From: Bacteroides sp.
GTDB taxonomy: Bacteria > Bacteroidota > Bacteroidia > Bacteroidales > Bacteroidaceae
Assembly (NCBI RefSeq): GCF_030151085.1
Contig: NZ_JASLER010000034.1
Span: 1 to 64,000 of the forward strand
DNA length: 64,000 nt
Direction of reading: 5' to 3'
A model generated the notes under the pieces. It had not been told where the DNA came from. It worked only from the letters and a program-made list of their open reading frames with translations, and did no database searches. Both the position numbers and the translations under genes were made by a program. This document shows, piece after piece, positions 25,692-34,390 of this stretch (within the stretch, counting starts at the first letter, position 1; each line of letters begins with the position of its first letter).

Positions 25692-26507
25692 TTATGAATG
25701 TTTGTTTTCTACAACAAACCAAGGGTTTAATAAATCTTCTTTATTATATACCAAAGGCTCATTCTTCCCTGCTTGATATATCTCTTTTCCTGCCGCTCTT
25801 GCAATTGCATGTCCGGCTGCCGTATCCCATTCCATTGTTGGTGCAAAGCGCGGATATACATCAGCTTTACCTTCAGCAACCAGGCATATTTTAATTGAGC
25901 TACCACTTGATATCAACTCAACATCAGCATAGAGATCCTTCTTTTCCTTAATATATGATTCTGTTTCAGAACTCAGATGTGAGCGGGAAGCTACAATTAC
26001 ATACTTATCACTTATTCTAGTCTCTGGTAAACGAATAGAAGATGCAATTAATTCATCTAAAGATAATTCACCACGTTCGATAATATCAGATAATTTATAT
26101 GCTCCCAAACTTTCTTCTGCAAAATAGAGTTCTCTCAATACAGGCAAATAGATTATGCCCATTACAGGCACAGAATTATGAACCAAGGCTATATTTACAG
26201 TAAACTCCCCATTCCGTTTAATAAATTCTTTTGTACCATCCAGTGGATCAACAATCCATAGAGTCTCCCAATTATGCCGTTCCGAATAAGGCAAATGTCT
26301 TCCTTCCTCACTCAATATTGGATGAGGTGTATCATTCAAATACTCACAAATAATATTATGAGCTTCACGGTCAGCGATAGTTAAGGGAGAATTATCCGCT
26401 TTTTTTTCTATCTGAAAATCAGATGCCGGATCATTGTAAATGGAAAGAATTTTCTCACCAGCCTGAAGGGCAGCGTCAATAGCATTCAGTATATATCGTC
26501 GTTCCAT
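25692..26507 (-). CDS. cysQ: 3'(2'),5'-bisphosphate nucleotidase
   Basis: 271 aa. It hydrolyses PAP, the inhibitory product of sulfotransferase reactions, to AMP. Inositol-monophosphatase-fold motifs are present: ILSEEGRHLPYSER, the metal site WIVDPLDGTKEFIKRNGEFTVNIAL (about 80-104), and WDTAAGHAIARAAG near the C-terminus. It is the first gene of the leftward sulfation operon. A -7-like TAATTTTG lies at 26534-26541 on the minus strand, about 27 bp upstream of the start, without a convincing -33 element. Confidence 0.93.
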   Translation of the reverse strand: MERRYILNAIDAALQAGEKILSIYNDPASDFQIEKKADNSPLTIADREAHNIICEYLNDTPHPILSEEGRHLPYSERHNWETLWIVDPLDGTKEFIKRNGEFTVNIALVHNSVPVMGIIYLPVLRELYFAEESLGAYKLSDIIERGELSLDELIASSIRLPETRISDKYVIVASRSHLSSETESYIKEKKDLYADVELISSGSSIKICLVAEGKADVYPRFAPTMEWDTAAGHAIARAAGKEIYQAGKNEPLVYNKEDLLNPWFVVENKHS

Positions 26508-26663
26508 ACTATATTCTTAACAAATATGAGGTGCAAAATTAAAACTTTTCTATCTCAAAAAGTTTCCAATGCTTTTTTTATAACTTCTTTTAAACGATAA
26601 AGAGAAATTTATAAGTACTTTTCACACTGTAAAGCTAGGCTTTTAAACTCATTTCCAACTAAA

Positions 26664-26691
26664 AAGGCAGTAACTTCACAGTTACTGCCTT
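26664..26691 (-). terminator. Terminator of the SPOR lipoprotein gene
   Basis: A 12-bp perfect stem (AAGGCAGTAACT 26664-26675, AGTTACTGCCTT 26680-26691) with a 4-nt loop, followed on the minus strand by a T run. It lies 55 bp past the stop of the SPOR gene. Confidence 0.8.
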
Positions 26692-26745
26692 AACTATGAA
26701 AGGAGGAAAATACCCCTTTCTTATGTATTACCAAAAAGAATTCTA

Positions 26746-27246
26746 TTAATTGATGCGATACAACAGCCAAGCTCCTTGGAAATCCTTACGATTAGGATAT
26801 TTAGCTTTGAATGCATCACGAGCATTAGCAGCCGATGCTCTATCAGCAAAAGTATTAACGATTACACGATACATAGCAGCATCTGCATTAAATACAACTA
26901 TTGCATCATAACCTTGTTTATCTAAATAATCTTTCAGGTTTTCAGCATTAGCCTTTACTCCAAAACTACCGCATACCACACTATAATCTTTTAAACCACT
27001 AGTGCCAGAAACTACCGTTACTTTCTCTTGACGTACGCCGGCATTTGAACTTTCTACAACTCTTGCTTCAGTAGGAGCACTCACTACAGGAGCCACATCA
27101 TCAGCAGAGGTAGTAGCCTGTGGTTCTGCCAGTTCTTGTTGTTTAGCTTTTTCGTATGCTTTCTTATAAGCACTTTCACTTGATTTACAAGAAGAGAATG
27201 CCAATGCTACGCATACTCCCATTCCCAATACAATTAGTTTTTTCAT
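26746..27246 (-). CDS. SPOR-domain lipoprotein
   Basis: 166 aa. The lipoprotein signal peptide MKKLIVLGMGVCVALAFSSCKSS has its lipobox cysteine in FSSC. A low-complexity linker (A/E/T-rich, about 35-80) follows. The C-terminal SPOR domain (about 88-166) begins YSVVCGSFGVKANAENLKDYL and ends GAWLLYRIN. SPOR domains bind denuded glycan strands of septal peptidoglycan, so a cell-division or cell-wall role is likely. The gene is monocistronic, with its own terminator. Confidence 0.88.
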   Translation of the reverse strand: MKKLIVLGMGVCVALAFSSCKSSESAYKKAYEKAKQQELAEPQATTSADDVAPVVSAPTEARVVESSNAGVRQEKVTVVSGTSGLKDYSVVCGSFGVKANAENLKDYLDKQGYDAIVVFNADAAMYRVIVNTFADRASAANARDAFKAKYPNRKDFQGAWLLYRIN

Positions 27247-27435
27247 TCTTTCTATTTTTTTGTTAATAAATTCTACGTCTATTCCATCTCAAAACTGCAT
27301 TGCATAAACGATACAAAATATCACGATTTACACAATCTATACTTTCGGACAGCAAATTAATAGAAATTTCATCATCTTTCAAAGAATTATTCCTAAAAAA
27401 ACAAAGATGACGAACAAAGTTTCAAAAATTATTGT

Positions 27436-27443
27436 TATTTTTG
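27436..27443 (+). promoter_or_regulatory. -7 element of the YtxH-operon promoter
   Basis: TATTTTTG matches TAnnTTTG and lies 33 bp before ATG 27477. No TTTG is seen at the expected -33 position, so the promoter may be weak or use a variant. Confidence 0.45.
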
Positions 27444-27476
27444 TCATATGAACCTCTTAAAAGAAAGGAATACATT

Positions 27477-27686
27477 ATGAAAGGATTAAATGTTTTGGCT
27501 GCTTTCTTGGGCGGCGCCGCAGTTGGTGCAGCTCTTGGTATTTTATTCGCTCCTGAAAAAGGAGAAGATACTCGTAATAAAATTGCAGAAATTCTTCGTA
27601 AAAAAGGCATCCGTCTGAACCGAAACGAGATGGAAAACCTGGTAGATGAAATTGCTGCAGAAATTAAAGGTGAAGCAACAGAATAA
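27477..27686 (+). CDS. YtxH-domain small membrane protein
   Basis: 69 aa from ATG 27477; an upstream TTG at 27432 falls within the promoter and is rejected. The N-terminal hydrophobic glycine-rich segment (LNVLAAFLGGAAVGAALGILFAPEKGEDTR) is the YtxH signature. An amphipathic tail follows. It heads a three-gene cluster with a membrane protein and a small coiled protein, a grouping common in Bacteroidota. YtxH proteins are associated with general stress, but no mechanism is known. Confidence 0.85.
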   Translation: MKGLNVLAAFLGGAAVGAALGILFAPEKGEDTRNKIAEILRKKGIRLNRNEMENLVDEIAAEIKGEATE

Positions 27687-27708
27687 AGTTATTTAAAATA
27701 GAACCACT

Positions 27709-28074
27709 ATGTTTTCAGACGACAAAAGCATTGATAGTATCCAACAGTTATTCATCGAATTCAAGAAATATCTGGAACTTCAGAAAGAATACACAAAATT
27801 GGAAGTTACCGAAAAACTTTCCATCTTGCTTTCTACATTTATCTTAGTAGTACTAGTCGTTACACTCAGCGTAGTGGTTCTGTTTCATCTTTCATCCGCA
27901 CTGGTTTATGTATTGGCGCCATTGGTAGGCGGATTAATGACAAGCTATACTTTGATTGCTTGTTTCCACATTCTGCTTATCGTATTACTCATTATATTTC
28001 GTAAACAGCTTATCATTAACCCGACTGTAAAATTTATTGCGAAACTTTTTTTAGGTTCATCTGATTTAAAATAG
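27709..28074 (+). CDS. Small membrane protein, holin-like/Phage_holin_3-type family
   Basis: 121 aa. An N-terminal amphipathic helix (SIQQLFIEFKKYLELQKEYTKLEVTEKL) is followed by two transmembrane segments (about 45-70 and 75-102), then a short basic tail. It resembles the small phage-holin-superfamily membrane proteins found next to YtxH genes. It starts 22 bp after the YtxH gene. It is more likely a membrane-stress protein than a true holin, because no phage gene is nearby. Confidence 0.7.
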   Translation: MFSDDKSIDSIQQLFIEFKKYLELQKEYTKLEVTEKLSILLSTFILVVLVVTLSVVVLFHLSSALVYVLAPLVGGLMTSYTLIACFHILLIVLLIIFRKQLIINPTVKFIAKLFLGSSDLK

Positions 28075-28081
28075 AATATCC

Positions 28082-28345
28082 ATGAACAGTACATCCCATA
28101 CATTTCCTATCACTTTAAAAAGTATTGCACAACAAAAAGCTGAATTACTAGAGCAAATTCACGAGCAAAAAGATGTCATGAATGAACTTGCACGGGACAT
28201 TTTTGCTCCGCTCGCTCCAGCTGCGGACAAAGCCAGTTCTATGATGAGAGCTTTCAACACCGGCATGGCAGTCTTTGATGGTGTAATGTTGGGACTAAAA
28301 TTAATGAGGAAATTCAAAAAAATATTTGGAAGGAAAAATATATAA
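28082..28345 (+). CDS. Small hypothetical protein, third gene of the YtxH cluster
   Basis: 87 aa. There is a central Ala-rich hydrophobic stretch (IFAPLAPAADKASSMMRAFNTGMAVFDGVMLGLKLM) and a basic C-terminus (RKFKKIFGRKNI). It starts 7 bp after the membrane-protein gene, so it is surely cotranscribed. I do not recognise a named family. The helix-rich composition suggests it associates with its membrane partner. Confidence 0.7.
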   Translation: MNSTSHTFPITLKSIAQQKAELLEQIHEQKDVMNELARDIFAPLAPAADKASSMMRAFNTGMAVFDGVMLGLKLMRKFKKIFGRKNI

Positions 28346-28371
28346 AGAAAAATATTACAACTAACATAGAA

Positions 28372-28411
28372 AAAGGGCACAATTTAAAGATTTACTTTAT
28401 TTGTGCCCTTT
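28372..28411. terminator. Bidirectional terminator between the YtxH cluster and manA
   Basis: An 11-bp stem (AAAGGGCACAA 28372-28382, TTGTGCCCTTT 28401-28411) between convergent genes, with A/T-rich flanks. Confidence 0.75.
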
Positions 28412-28442
28412 CTTAAATTTATCTGATTGTTTTATTCAATTC

Positions 28443-29414
28443 TCAGACATAAGTTTCAAGTAATTTCACACGACCTTGTGGTATGATCGTTACTTCCTGA
28501 ATTGCTGCCGGAAGCAATACTGTTTCTCCAGCCTGCAATGAAATTTCATTTTTTTCATTATCCACCAGACTACAAGCACCTTCTACACAGATAAAGATTA
28601 CAAAAGAATCCAGTTCAGAATAATCGCAAGTGATTTCTTCGGTCATATCATAGACAGAAGTAGTAAAATAAGGACTAGCTACTATCTCAACCGGTTCATT
28701 CTGCGACAGCTCATAGTCAGTACGAAAATCATCTTGTACGTCAGTGAAGTTAATGGCATCCATTGCCTGGCTTGTATGCAACTCACGCGACTTTCCATCT
28801 TTATCTTTCCGATCGTAATCGAAAATACGATAGGTTATATCGGATGTTTGCTGAATTTCTGCTACAAAAGCGCCTGCTCCAATACCATGAACACGACCAG
28901 CCGGTACATAAAACACATCACCAGGTTTGATGTCACATGTCTGCAATACTTCTGCAAAAGTGCCGTTATGAACTCTCTCTTTATACTCTTTCGGAGTAAT
29001 TTGTTCCGAAAAACCTGAGATTAGTTTGGCACCTTTATCTGCAGCAATAACATACCACATTTCATTTTTACCAAAACTGTTATGACGCTTTTTCGCCAAC
29101 TCATCACCTGGATGTACTTGTATTGACAAGTCTAATTTTGCATCAATAAACTTTATCAACAAAGGAAATTTTGAACCGAAACGCGCATAGTTAGTCTCGC
29201 CTACCAGATCTTCTTTATACTTCCTGACCATCTCCGGTAGTGTTAATCCTTTATCAACTCCATTAGCTACAATAGACTCGCTACCTTCAACAGCTGATAC
29301 TTCCCAACTCTCACCCACATTAGAAAGGTCTTCATTCAAATGTTTGAATGGAATAATCTTGTCGCCTCCCCAAAGCGTTTGCTTCAAGGTAGACTCAAAT
29401 TTTAGAGGATACAT
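28443..29414 (-). CDS. manA: Mannose-6-phosphate isomerase, type I
   Basis: 323 aa; interconverts mannose-6-P and fructose-6-P. The zinc cupin motifs are visible: LSIQVHPGDELAKKRHNSFGKNEMWYVI (about 95-122) and FYVPAGRVHGIGAGAFVAEIQQTSDITYRIFDYDR (about 168-202), including the active-site arginine region. It is slightly short, like other Bacteroides ManA proteins. It is transcribed away from the galactose operon. A -7-like element (TATGTTTG on the minus strand, 29473-29480) lies 59 bp upstream. Confidence 0.94.
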   Translation of the reverse strand: MYPLKFESTLKQTLWGGDKIIPFKHLNEDLSNVGESWEVSAVEGSESIVANGVDKGLTLPEMVRKYKEDLVGETNYARFGSKFPLLIKFIDAKLDLSIQVHPGDELAKKRHNSFGKNEMWYVIAADKGAKLISGFSEQITPKEYKERVHNGTFAEVLQTCDIKPGDVFYVPAGRVHGIGAGAFVAEIQQTSDITYRIFDYDRKDKDGKSRELHTSQAMDAINFTDVQDDFRTDYELSQNEPVEIVASPYFTTSVYDMTEEITCDYSELDSFVIFICVEGACSLVDNEKNEISLQAGETVLLPAAIQEVTIIPQGRVKLLETYV

Positions 29415-29613
29415 TCGTTTTTTTTTATATAAAACATTCAGTTAATGATATGATCTTTTCAGATTATGGCAGCAAACATACAAAAAATATCAATTTGTCT
29501 TCTATTTGTTAAACGCTAAACTTTCCTAAAATGTTTTCCACATTTCCTTCCAATTGCTTGGGAGAACAAAAGAATTTCTTTTTATTTGCAAGAAATTTAA
29601 ATAATACCACAGT

Positions 29614-30711
29614 ATGATAAACACCGCTCCAACAGAAAGCAATTTGTCCGGTCTGGACAAAAAAGACTTTCAAAAGGATTTAAATGATAAAAAGACAGAT
29701 CTATTTATCCTTCGAAATGTTCAGGGAATGGAAGTTGCAGTAACTAATTACGGATGTGCTATCCTTTCCATCATGGTACCCGATAAAAACGGGAAATATG
29801 CTAATGTAGTTTTAGGGCACGACAGTATTGATAATGTCATCAATAGTCCTGAACCTTTCCTTAATACGGTAATCGGACGTTACGGCAATCGCATTGCCAA
29901 AGGAAAATTCAACTTATATGGCGAAGAGCATCAGTTAGCAATCAATAATGGCCCTAATTCATTACATGGTGGTCCTACCGGTTTCCATACCAGAGTATGG
30001 GATGCTACACAGCCAGATTCCTCTACCGTTATTTTCAACTACATATCAGCTGATGGTGAAGAAGGCTTCCCCGGCAATCTGGAAGTAGAACTGACTTATC
30101 GCTTGGAAGATGAAATCAATGCATTAGTCATAGAATACCGAGCAACAACCGACAAAGCTACAATAGTCAATTTGACCAGTCATGGTTTTTTCAATCTGGC
30201 AGGTATCGCCAATCCTTCTCCTAGCGTTTTAAATAACATCGTCACGATTAATGCTGATTTTTATACTCCCATTGATGAAGTATCTATCCCTACCGGCGAA
30301 ATACTAAAAGTGGAAGGTACTGCATTGGATTTCCGTACACCACACACGCTTGGTGAACGAATTGATGATAATTCCCAGCAGATGGTAAACGGTGCAGGTT
30401 ACGACCATTGTTACGCATTAAATAAATCGGAGAATGGTGAATTAAGCCTTGCAGCAACCTGTACGGAACCTATCAGTGGGCGTACTATGGAAGTCTATAC
30501 TACTGAGCTTGGAGTTCAGCTCTATACTGGGAACTGGTTGAATGGCTTTACCGGTGCCCACGGAGCAATTTTCCCTGCCAGAAGTGCAGTTTGCTTTGAA
30601 GCACAATGCTTCCCGGACACACCAAACAAACCTCATTTTCCATCAGCTATATTGCTACCGGGTGATGAGTATCAGCAGATAACCATCTACAAATTTGGTG
30701 TACAAGAATAA
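29614..30711 (+). CDS. galM: Aldose 1-epimerase (mutarotase)
   Basis: 365 aa; interconverts alpha- and beta-anomers of galactose and related sugars. GalM motifs: VIGRYGNRIAKGKF, NNGPNSLHGGPTGFHTRVWD (catalytic His), LTSHGFFNLAG, and the catalytic Glu near VCFEAQCFPDTPNKPHFPS. There is no signal peptide, so it is cytoplasmic, unlike the lipoprotein paralogue at 52274-53413. It is the first gene of a galM-transporter-galK operon for galactose uptake and phosphorylation. Confidence 0.93.
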   Translation: MINTAPTESNLSGLDKKDFQKDLNDKKTDLFILRNVQGMEVAVTNYGCAILSIMVPDKNGKYANVVLGHDSIDNVINSPEPFLNTVIGRYGNRIAKGKFNLYGEEHQLAINNGPNSLHGGPTGFHTRVWDATQPDSSTVIFNYISADGEEGFPGNLEVELTYRLEDEINALVIEYRATTDKATIVNLTSHGFFNLAGIANPSPSVLNNIVTINADFYTPIDEVSIPTGEILKVEGTALDFRTPHTLGERIDDNSQQMVNGAGYDHCYALNKSENGELSLAATCTEPISGRTMEVYTTELGVQLYTGNWLNGFTGAHGAIFPARSAVCFEAQCFPDTPNKPHFPSAILLPGDEYQQITIYKFGVQE

Positions 30712-30752
30712 AATAACTAACCTAATTATAAACTTATAATTTTTTTTAAACC

Positions 30753-32063
30753 ATGACACAACAAAAAACGAATGGTAAGCTCATCGCAATCATTACGATG
30801 ATTTTCCTTTTTGGTATGATTTCATTTGTTACCAATCTTGCCGCTCCTATGGGAATTGTATTGAAAAACCAATTCTCTGTATCTAACGCATTAGGTATGC
30901 TGGGTAACTTCGGTAACTTTATTGCATACGCAGTGATGGGAATCCCCAGCGGAATTCTATTATCACGAGTAGGATATAAGAAAACAGCACTTATTGCAGT
31001 AGCTGTTGGTTTTATAGGCGTAGGCATCCAATTCTTATCAGGTCACGCCAGTCCTGAAATGGCATTTGCAGTATATTTGGCTGGTGCATTTATTGCAGGT
31101 TTCTCCATGTGTTTGCTTAATACAGTTGTTAACCCGATGTTGAACAAACTCGGCGGTGAAGGAAACAAAGGAAATCAGCTTATCCAAGTCGGTGGTTCTT
31201 TCAACTCCGTAATGGCAACTATTACTCCTATGTTCGTAGGTATTCTTATTGCCGGTGCCATCGAGAAAGCTACAATTTCTCAGATCTTCCCTGTAATGTA
31301 CACAGCAATGGCTGTATTTGCTCTTGCATTCTTTGTACTTTTGTTTGTACCAATCCCCGAACCTAATGCTGCTAAAGCAACAGAGCCTATCGGTAAATTA
31401 ATGTCCGGAGCTTTAAAATTCCGTCATTTCGTACTAGGAGCTATTGCAATCTTCGTATATGTAGGTATTGAAGTAGGTGTACCGGGTACTTTAAATTTGT
31501 TCTTGACTGACCCTATTGATAAGGGTGGTGCAGGTATCCCTTCTACTATCTCCGGATTTGTAGTAGGAACATATTGGTTCCTGATGTTGATCGGACGTTT
31601 GGCAGGTGCTTCATTAGGTGCTAAAATATCAAGTAAAGCAATGCTTACTTTTACTTCCGCTTTAGGTTTAATCTTGGTATTCCTTGCTATTTTCTCATCA
31701 ACAGGTTCTTTGGTTAATTTACCAGTACTTCAACAAAGTGCTACCGGTGGTTTGTCTTTCGGACTTGCAGAAGTGCCTATTAATGCAATGTATTTGGTAT
31801 TAGTTGGTTTGTGTACTTCTATCATGTGGGGTGGTATCTTTAACTTGGCAGTAGAAGGATTAGGAAAATATCTGGCTGCTGCTTCCGGTTTGTTTATGGT
31901 ATTAGTTTGTGGTGGTGGTATCCTGCCTGTTATTCAAGGTTTGGTTGCTGACATCGCTGGTTTCATGCCTAGTTACTGGGTTATCATTGCCGCATTGGCT
32001 TATCTGCTATTCTACGGTTTAGTAGGTTGCAAGAATGTTAATAAGGATATTTCAGTAGAATAA
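30753..32063 (+). CDS. MFS sugar transporter of the glucose/galactose (FGHS) family
   Basis: 436 aa with about 12 hydrophobic segments. The N-terminal FGMISFVTNLAAPMGIVLKNQFSV and GIPSGILLSRVGYKKTALI (the MFS loop 2-3 motif) fit the fucose/glucose/galactose:H+ symporter group. The gene lies between galM and galK, so galactose is the likely substrate. It is a normal-length inner-membrane permease. Confidence 0.9.
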   Translation: MTQQKTNGKLIAIITMIFLFGMISFVTNLAAPMGIVLKNQFSVSNALGMLGNFGNFIAYAVMGIPSGILLSRVGYKKTALIAVAVGFIGVGIQFLSGHASPEMAFAVYLAGAFIAGFSMCLLNTVVNPMLNKLGGEGNKGNQLIQVGGSFNSVMATITPMFVGILIAGAIEKATISQIFPVMYTAMAVFALAFFVLLFVPIPEPNAAKATEPIGKLMSGALKFRHFVLGAIAIFVYVGIEVGVPGTLNLFLTDPIDKGGAGIPSTISGFVVGTYWFLMLIGRLAGASLGAKISSKAMLTFTSALGLILVFLAIFSSTGSLVNLPVLQQSATGGLSFGLAEVPINAMYLVLVGLCTSIMWGGIFNLAVEGLGKYLAAASGLFMVLVCGGGILPVIQGLVADIAGFMPSYWVIIAALAYLLFYGLVGCKNVNKDISVE

Positions 32064-32116
32064 AAAAAGACATATATAGGTAATTAGATTTATTCACCTT
32101 ATAAAAATATTATATC

Positions 32117-33271
32117 ATGGAAATAGAATACGTAAGAAGCCGCTTCATTAAGCACTTTGACGGAACAACAGGAGCAGTATATGCTTCCCCGGGACGCATC
32201 AACCTTATCGGTGAGCACACTGACTACAATGGTGGTTTTGTATTTCCCGGAGCTATCGACAAAGGGATGGTTGCTGAAGTAAAACCCAATGGCACAAACA
32301 TTGTAAAAGCTTATTCCATTGACTTAAAAGACTATGTGGAATTTGGTTTGAATGAAGAAGATGCTCCCCGTGCCAGCTGGGCAAGATATATCTTCGGTGT
32401 ATGCCGGGAAATGATGAAACGCGGTGTAGATGTAAAAGGCTTCAATACGGCTTTTGCAGGTGATGTACCTCTGGGCGCTGGCATGTCTTCTTCCGCTGCA
32501 CTGGAAAGTACTTATGCTTATGCAATAAACGATCTATTTGGAGATAACAAAATAGACAAATTCGAACTTGCCAAAGTTGGCCAAGCAACAGAACATAATT
32601 ACTGTGGTGTTAACTGCGGTATCATGGATCAGTTTGCATCCGTATTTGGAAAACAAGGTAGTCTTATTCGTTTGGATTGTCGTTCACTGGAATATCAGTA
32701 CTTCCCCTTCGATCCGAAAGGTTATCGTTTGGTACTTGTAGATTCAGTAGTTAAACATGAATTGGCATCATCGGCTTATAACAAGCGTCGTCAGAGCTGT
32801 GAAGCAGCTGTTGCCGCTATCCAAAAGAAACACCCGCATGTAGAATTCTTGCGTGACTGTACAATGGAAATGCTGGAAGAGTCTAAAGCAGAAATCAGTG
32901 CCGAAGACTATATGCGTGCCGAGTATGTAATCGAAGAAATCCAACGTGTACTTGATGTTTGTGATGCTTTGGAAAGAGGTGACTACGAAACTGTAGGTCA
33001 AAAAATGTACGAAACTCATCATGGCATGAGCAAATTGTACGAAGTAAGCTGTGAAGAGCTCGACTTCCTCAATGACCTTGCTTTTGATTGTGGCGTAACC
33101 GGTTCACGCGTTATGGGTGGCGGTTTCGGTGGTTGTACCATCAACTTGGTGAAAGATGAATTGTACACTACCTTCATTGAAAAAGCCAAAGATCAGTTCA
33201 AAGTGAAGTTTGGCAGAAGTCCGAAAGTATATGATGTGGTCATCAGTGACGGTGCTCGCAGAGTAGAATAA
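32117..33271 (+). CDS. galK: Galactokinase
   Basis: 384 aa; phosphorylates galactose at C1, the first Leloir step. GHMP-kinase motifs are complete: GRINLIGEHTDYNGGFVFPGAI (about 27-48), the ATP loop PLGAGMSSSAALE (about 119-131) and GSRVMGGGFGGCTINLV near the C-terminus. It is the last gene of the galactose operon and is followed by a terminator. In B. thetaiotaomicron, as I recall, galK is also next to the arabinan locus. Confidence 0.96.
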   Translation: MEIEYVRSRFIKHFDGTTGAVYASPGRINLIGEHTDYNGGFVFPGAIDKGMVAEVKPNGTNIVKAYSIDLKDYVEFGLNEEDAPRASWARYIFGVCREMMKRGVDVKGFNTAFAGDVPLGAGMSSSAALESTYAYAINDLFGDNKIDKFELAKVGQATEHNYCGVNCGIMDQFASVFGKQGSLIRLDCRSLEYQYFPFDPKGYRLVLVDSVVKHELASSAYNKRRQSCEAAVAAIQKKHPHVEFLRDCTMEMLEESKAEISAEDYMRAEYVIEEIQRVLDVCDALERGDYETVGQKMYETHHGMSKLYEVSCEELDFLNDLAFDCGVTGSRVMGGGFGGCTINLVKDELYTTFIEKAKDQFKVKFGRSPKVYDVVISDGARRVE

Positions 33272-33300
33272 GCAACAGACTTTCCGTTAACAACGCTAAA

Positions 33301-33342
33301 AAGGGCGCTTTCTTCAAAATGAGAAAGGCGCCCTTCTTTTTT
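33301..33342. terminator. Bidirectional terminator between galK and the leftward arabinan operon
   Basis: A GC-rich hairpin: AAGGGCGC-TTTCT pairs with AGAAAGGCGCCCTT with a single-base bulge. A run of T follows on the plus strand. It separates convergent operons. Confidence 0.78.
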
Positions 33343-33400
33343 TTAAATCCAAACTAAACTTAAAATTGACCTAACCCTGTCAATGCTAAAATCTGTTCTT

Positions 33401-34390
33401 TCACCAAATTCCTTCAGAAGTCATCTGAATGCGCTTCAGTGTACCATCGTCATTGTAAAACAAGCGATCGATGCATACCGAACGGCGAAAACTGCCTCCG
33501 GCGGTATTGATGGCACCATTGTGATAAATGAAATACCAGTCGTCTTTGAACTCGATGATAGCCTGATGATTGGTGTTGCAGTTACCTGCCAATTCGTTCA
33601 GAAGTCCTTTGTATTCCCAAGGTCCCGTGATGCTACGGCTCATGGCGTAACAAATCTTTTCGGGAAACTCGGAGGCATAGGAAAGGTAATACCAGCCCCC
33701 ACGTTTATGAATCCAAGGAGCCTCCGTGAAACGAGGCAAGTCGATAGGAATGATAGAACCGTCCAGTTCCGTCATGTTCTTCTTTAAGCGGGCATAGTAG
33801 CATTGGCTGTTGCCCCAGCAGAGGTAAGCCTGACCGTCGTCGTCAATAAAGACAGTGGGATCAATATCATCCCAACAACTTTGGCTGCGCTCCGTAGTCA
33901 TGTCGTTGGTGATGAGGGCAGAACCACGAGCATCAACGAAAGGACCGATGGGAGAATCGGAAACAGCAACACCTATGGACTTTCCGGGTATAGTACCGTG
34001 CTCTACGGTGACGTACCAGTAGAACTTACCGTCACGCTCAATGACTTGGCTTGCCCATGCTTCACCTTTCGCCCAAGAGAAGACCGAAGCACTCAAGGGA
34101 GTGGGATGTTCCGTCCAATTCTTGAGGTCAGCGGAGGAAAAGACACACCATTCCTTCAACTGATAATGCTCGGCCGGAGGGGGACATTCATCGTGACCAC
34201 CATATATATAGATCTTGCCGTCGTAAACCATAGCGGCAGGATCACCTACAAATTTATATTTCACAAGAGGATTGCCATCCGCGACAAAAGAAGTATCCTT
34301 TTTTGCTAACAGCCCCTGCGGGACTGCCAGCAAAAAAGAAAAGAATCCTAAAACAATTGTGCCAAACCTATTCATTGTATTCTTTTTCAT
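33401..34390 (-). CDS. GH43-family glycosidase (probable alpha-L-arabinofuranosidase)
   Basis: About 329 aa from ATG 34388-34390, with a signal peptide (MNRFGTIVLGFFSFLLAVPQGLLAKKD). Five-bladed-propeller GH43 motifs: KYKFVGDPAAMVYDGKIYIYGGHDE (catalytic base Asp in GDP), CWDDIDPTVFIDDDGQAYLCWG (pKa-modulating Asp), and RFTEAPWIHKRGGWYYLSY (acid Glu). Its start overlaps the GH51 stop by 4 bp (ATGA), giving tight coupling. Last gene of the leftward operon. Its place corresponds, from memory, to BT0369 of B. thetaiotaomicron. Substrate linkage is inferred. Confidence 0.9.
   Translation of the reverse strand: MKKNTMNRFGTIVLGFFSFLLAVPQGLLAKKDTSFVADGNPLVKYKFVGDPAAMVYDGKIYIYGGHDECPPPAEHYQLKEWCVFSSADLKNWTEHPTPLSASVFSWAKGEAWASQVIERDGKFYWYVTVEHGTIPGKSIGVAVSDSPIGPFVDARGSALITNDMTTERSQSCWDDIDPTVFIDDDGQAYLCWGNSQCYYARLKKNMTELDGSIIPIDLPRFTEAPWIHKRGGWYYLSYASEFPEKICYAMSRSITGPWEYKGLLNELAGNCNTNHQAIIEFKDDWYFIYHNGAINTAGGSFRRSVCIDRLFYNDDGTLKRIQMTSEGIW

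Noticed and set aside
18975..26507. Cysteine-synthesis (assimilatory sulfate reduction) operon
   Set aside because: No PAPS/APS reductase, sulfite reductase or cysteine synthase gene is present. The operon leads to a sulfotransferase instead.
27709..28074. True phage holin
   Set aside because: There is no endolysin or other lysis gene. The constant pairing with a YtxH gene points to a cellular membrane protein.
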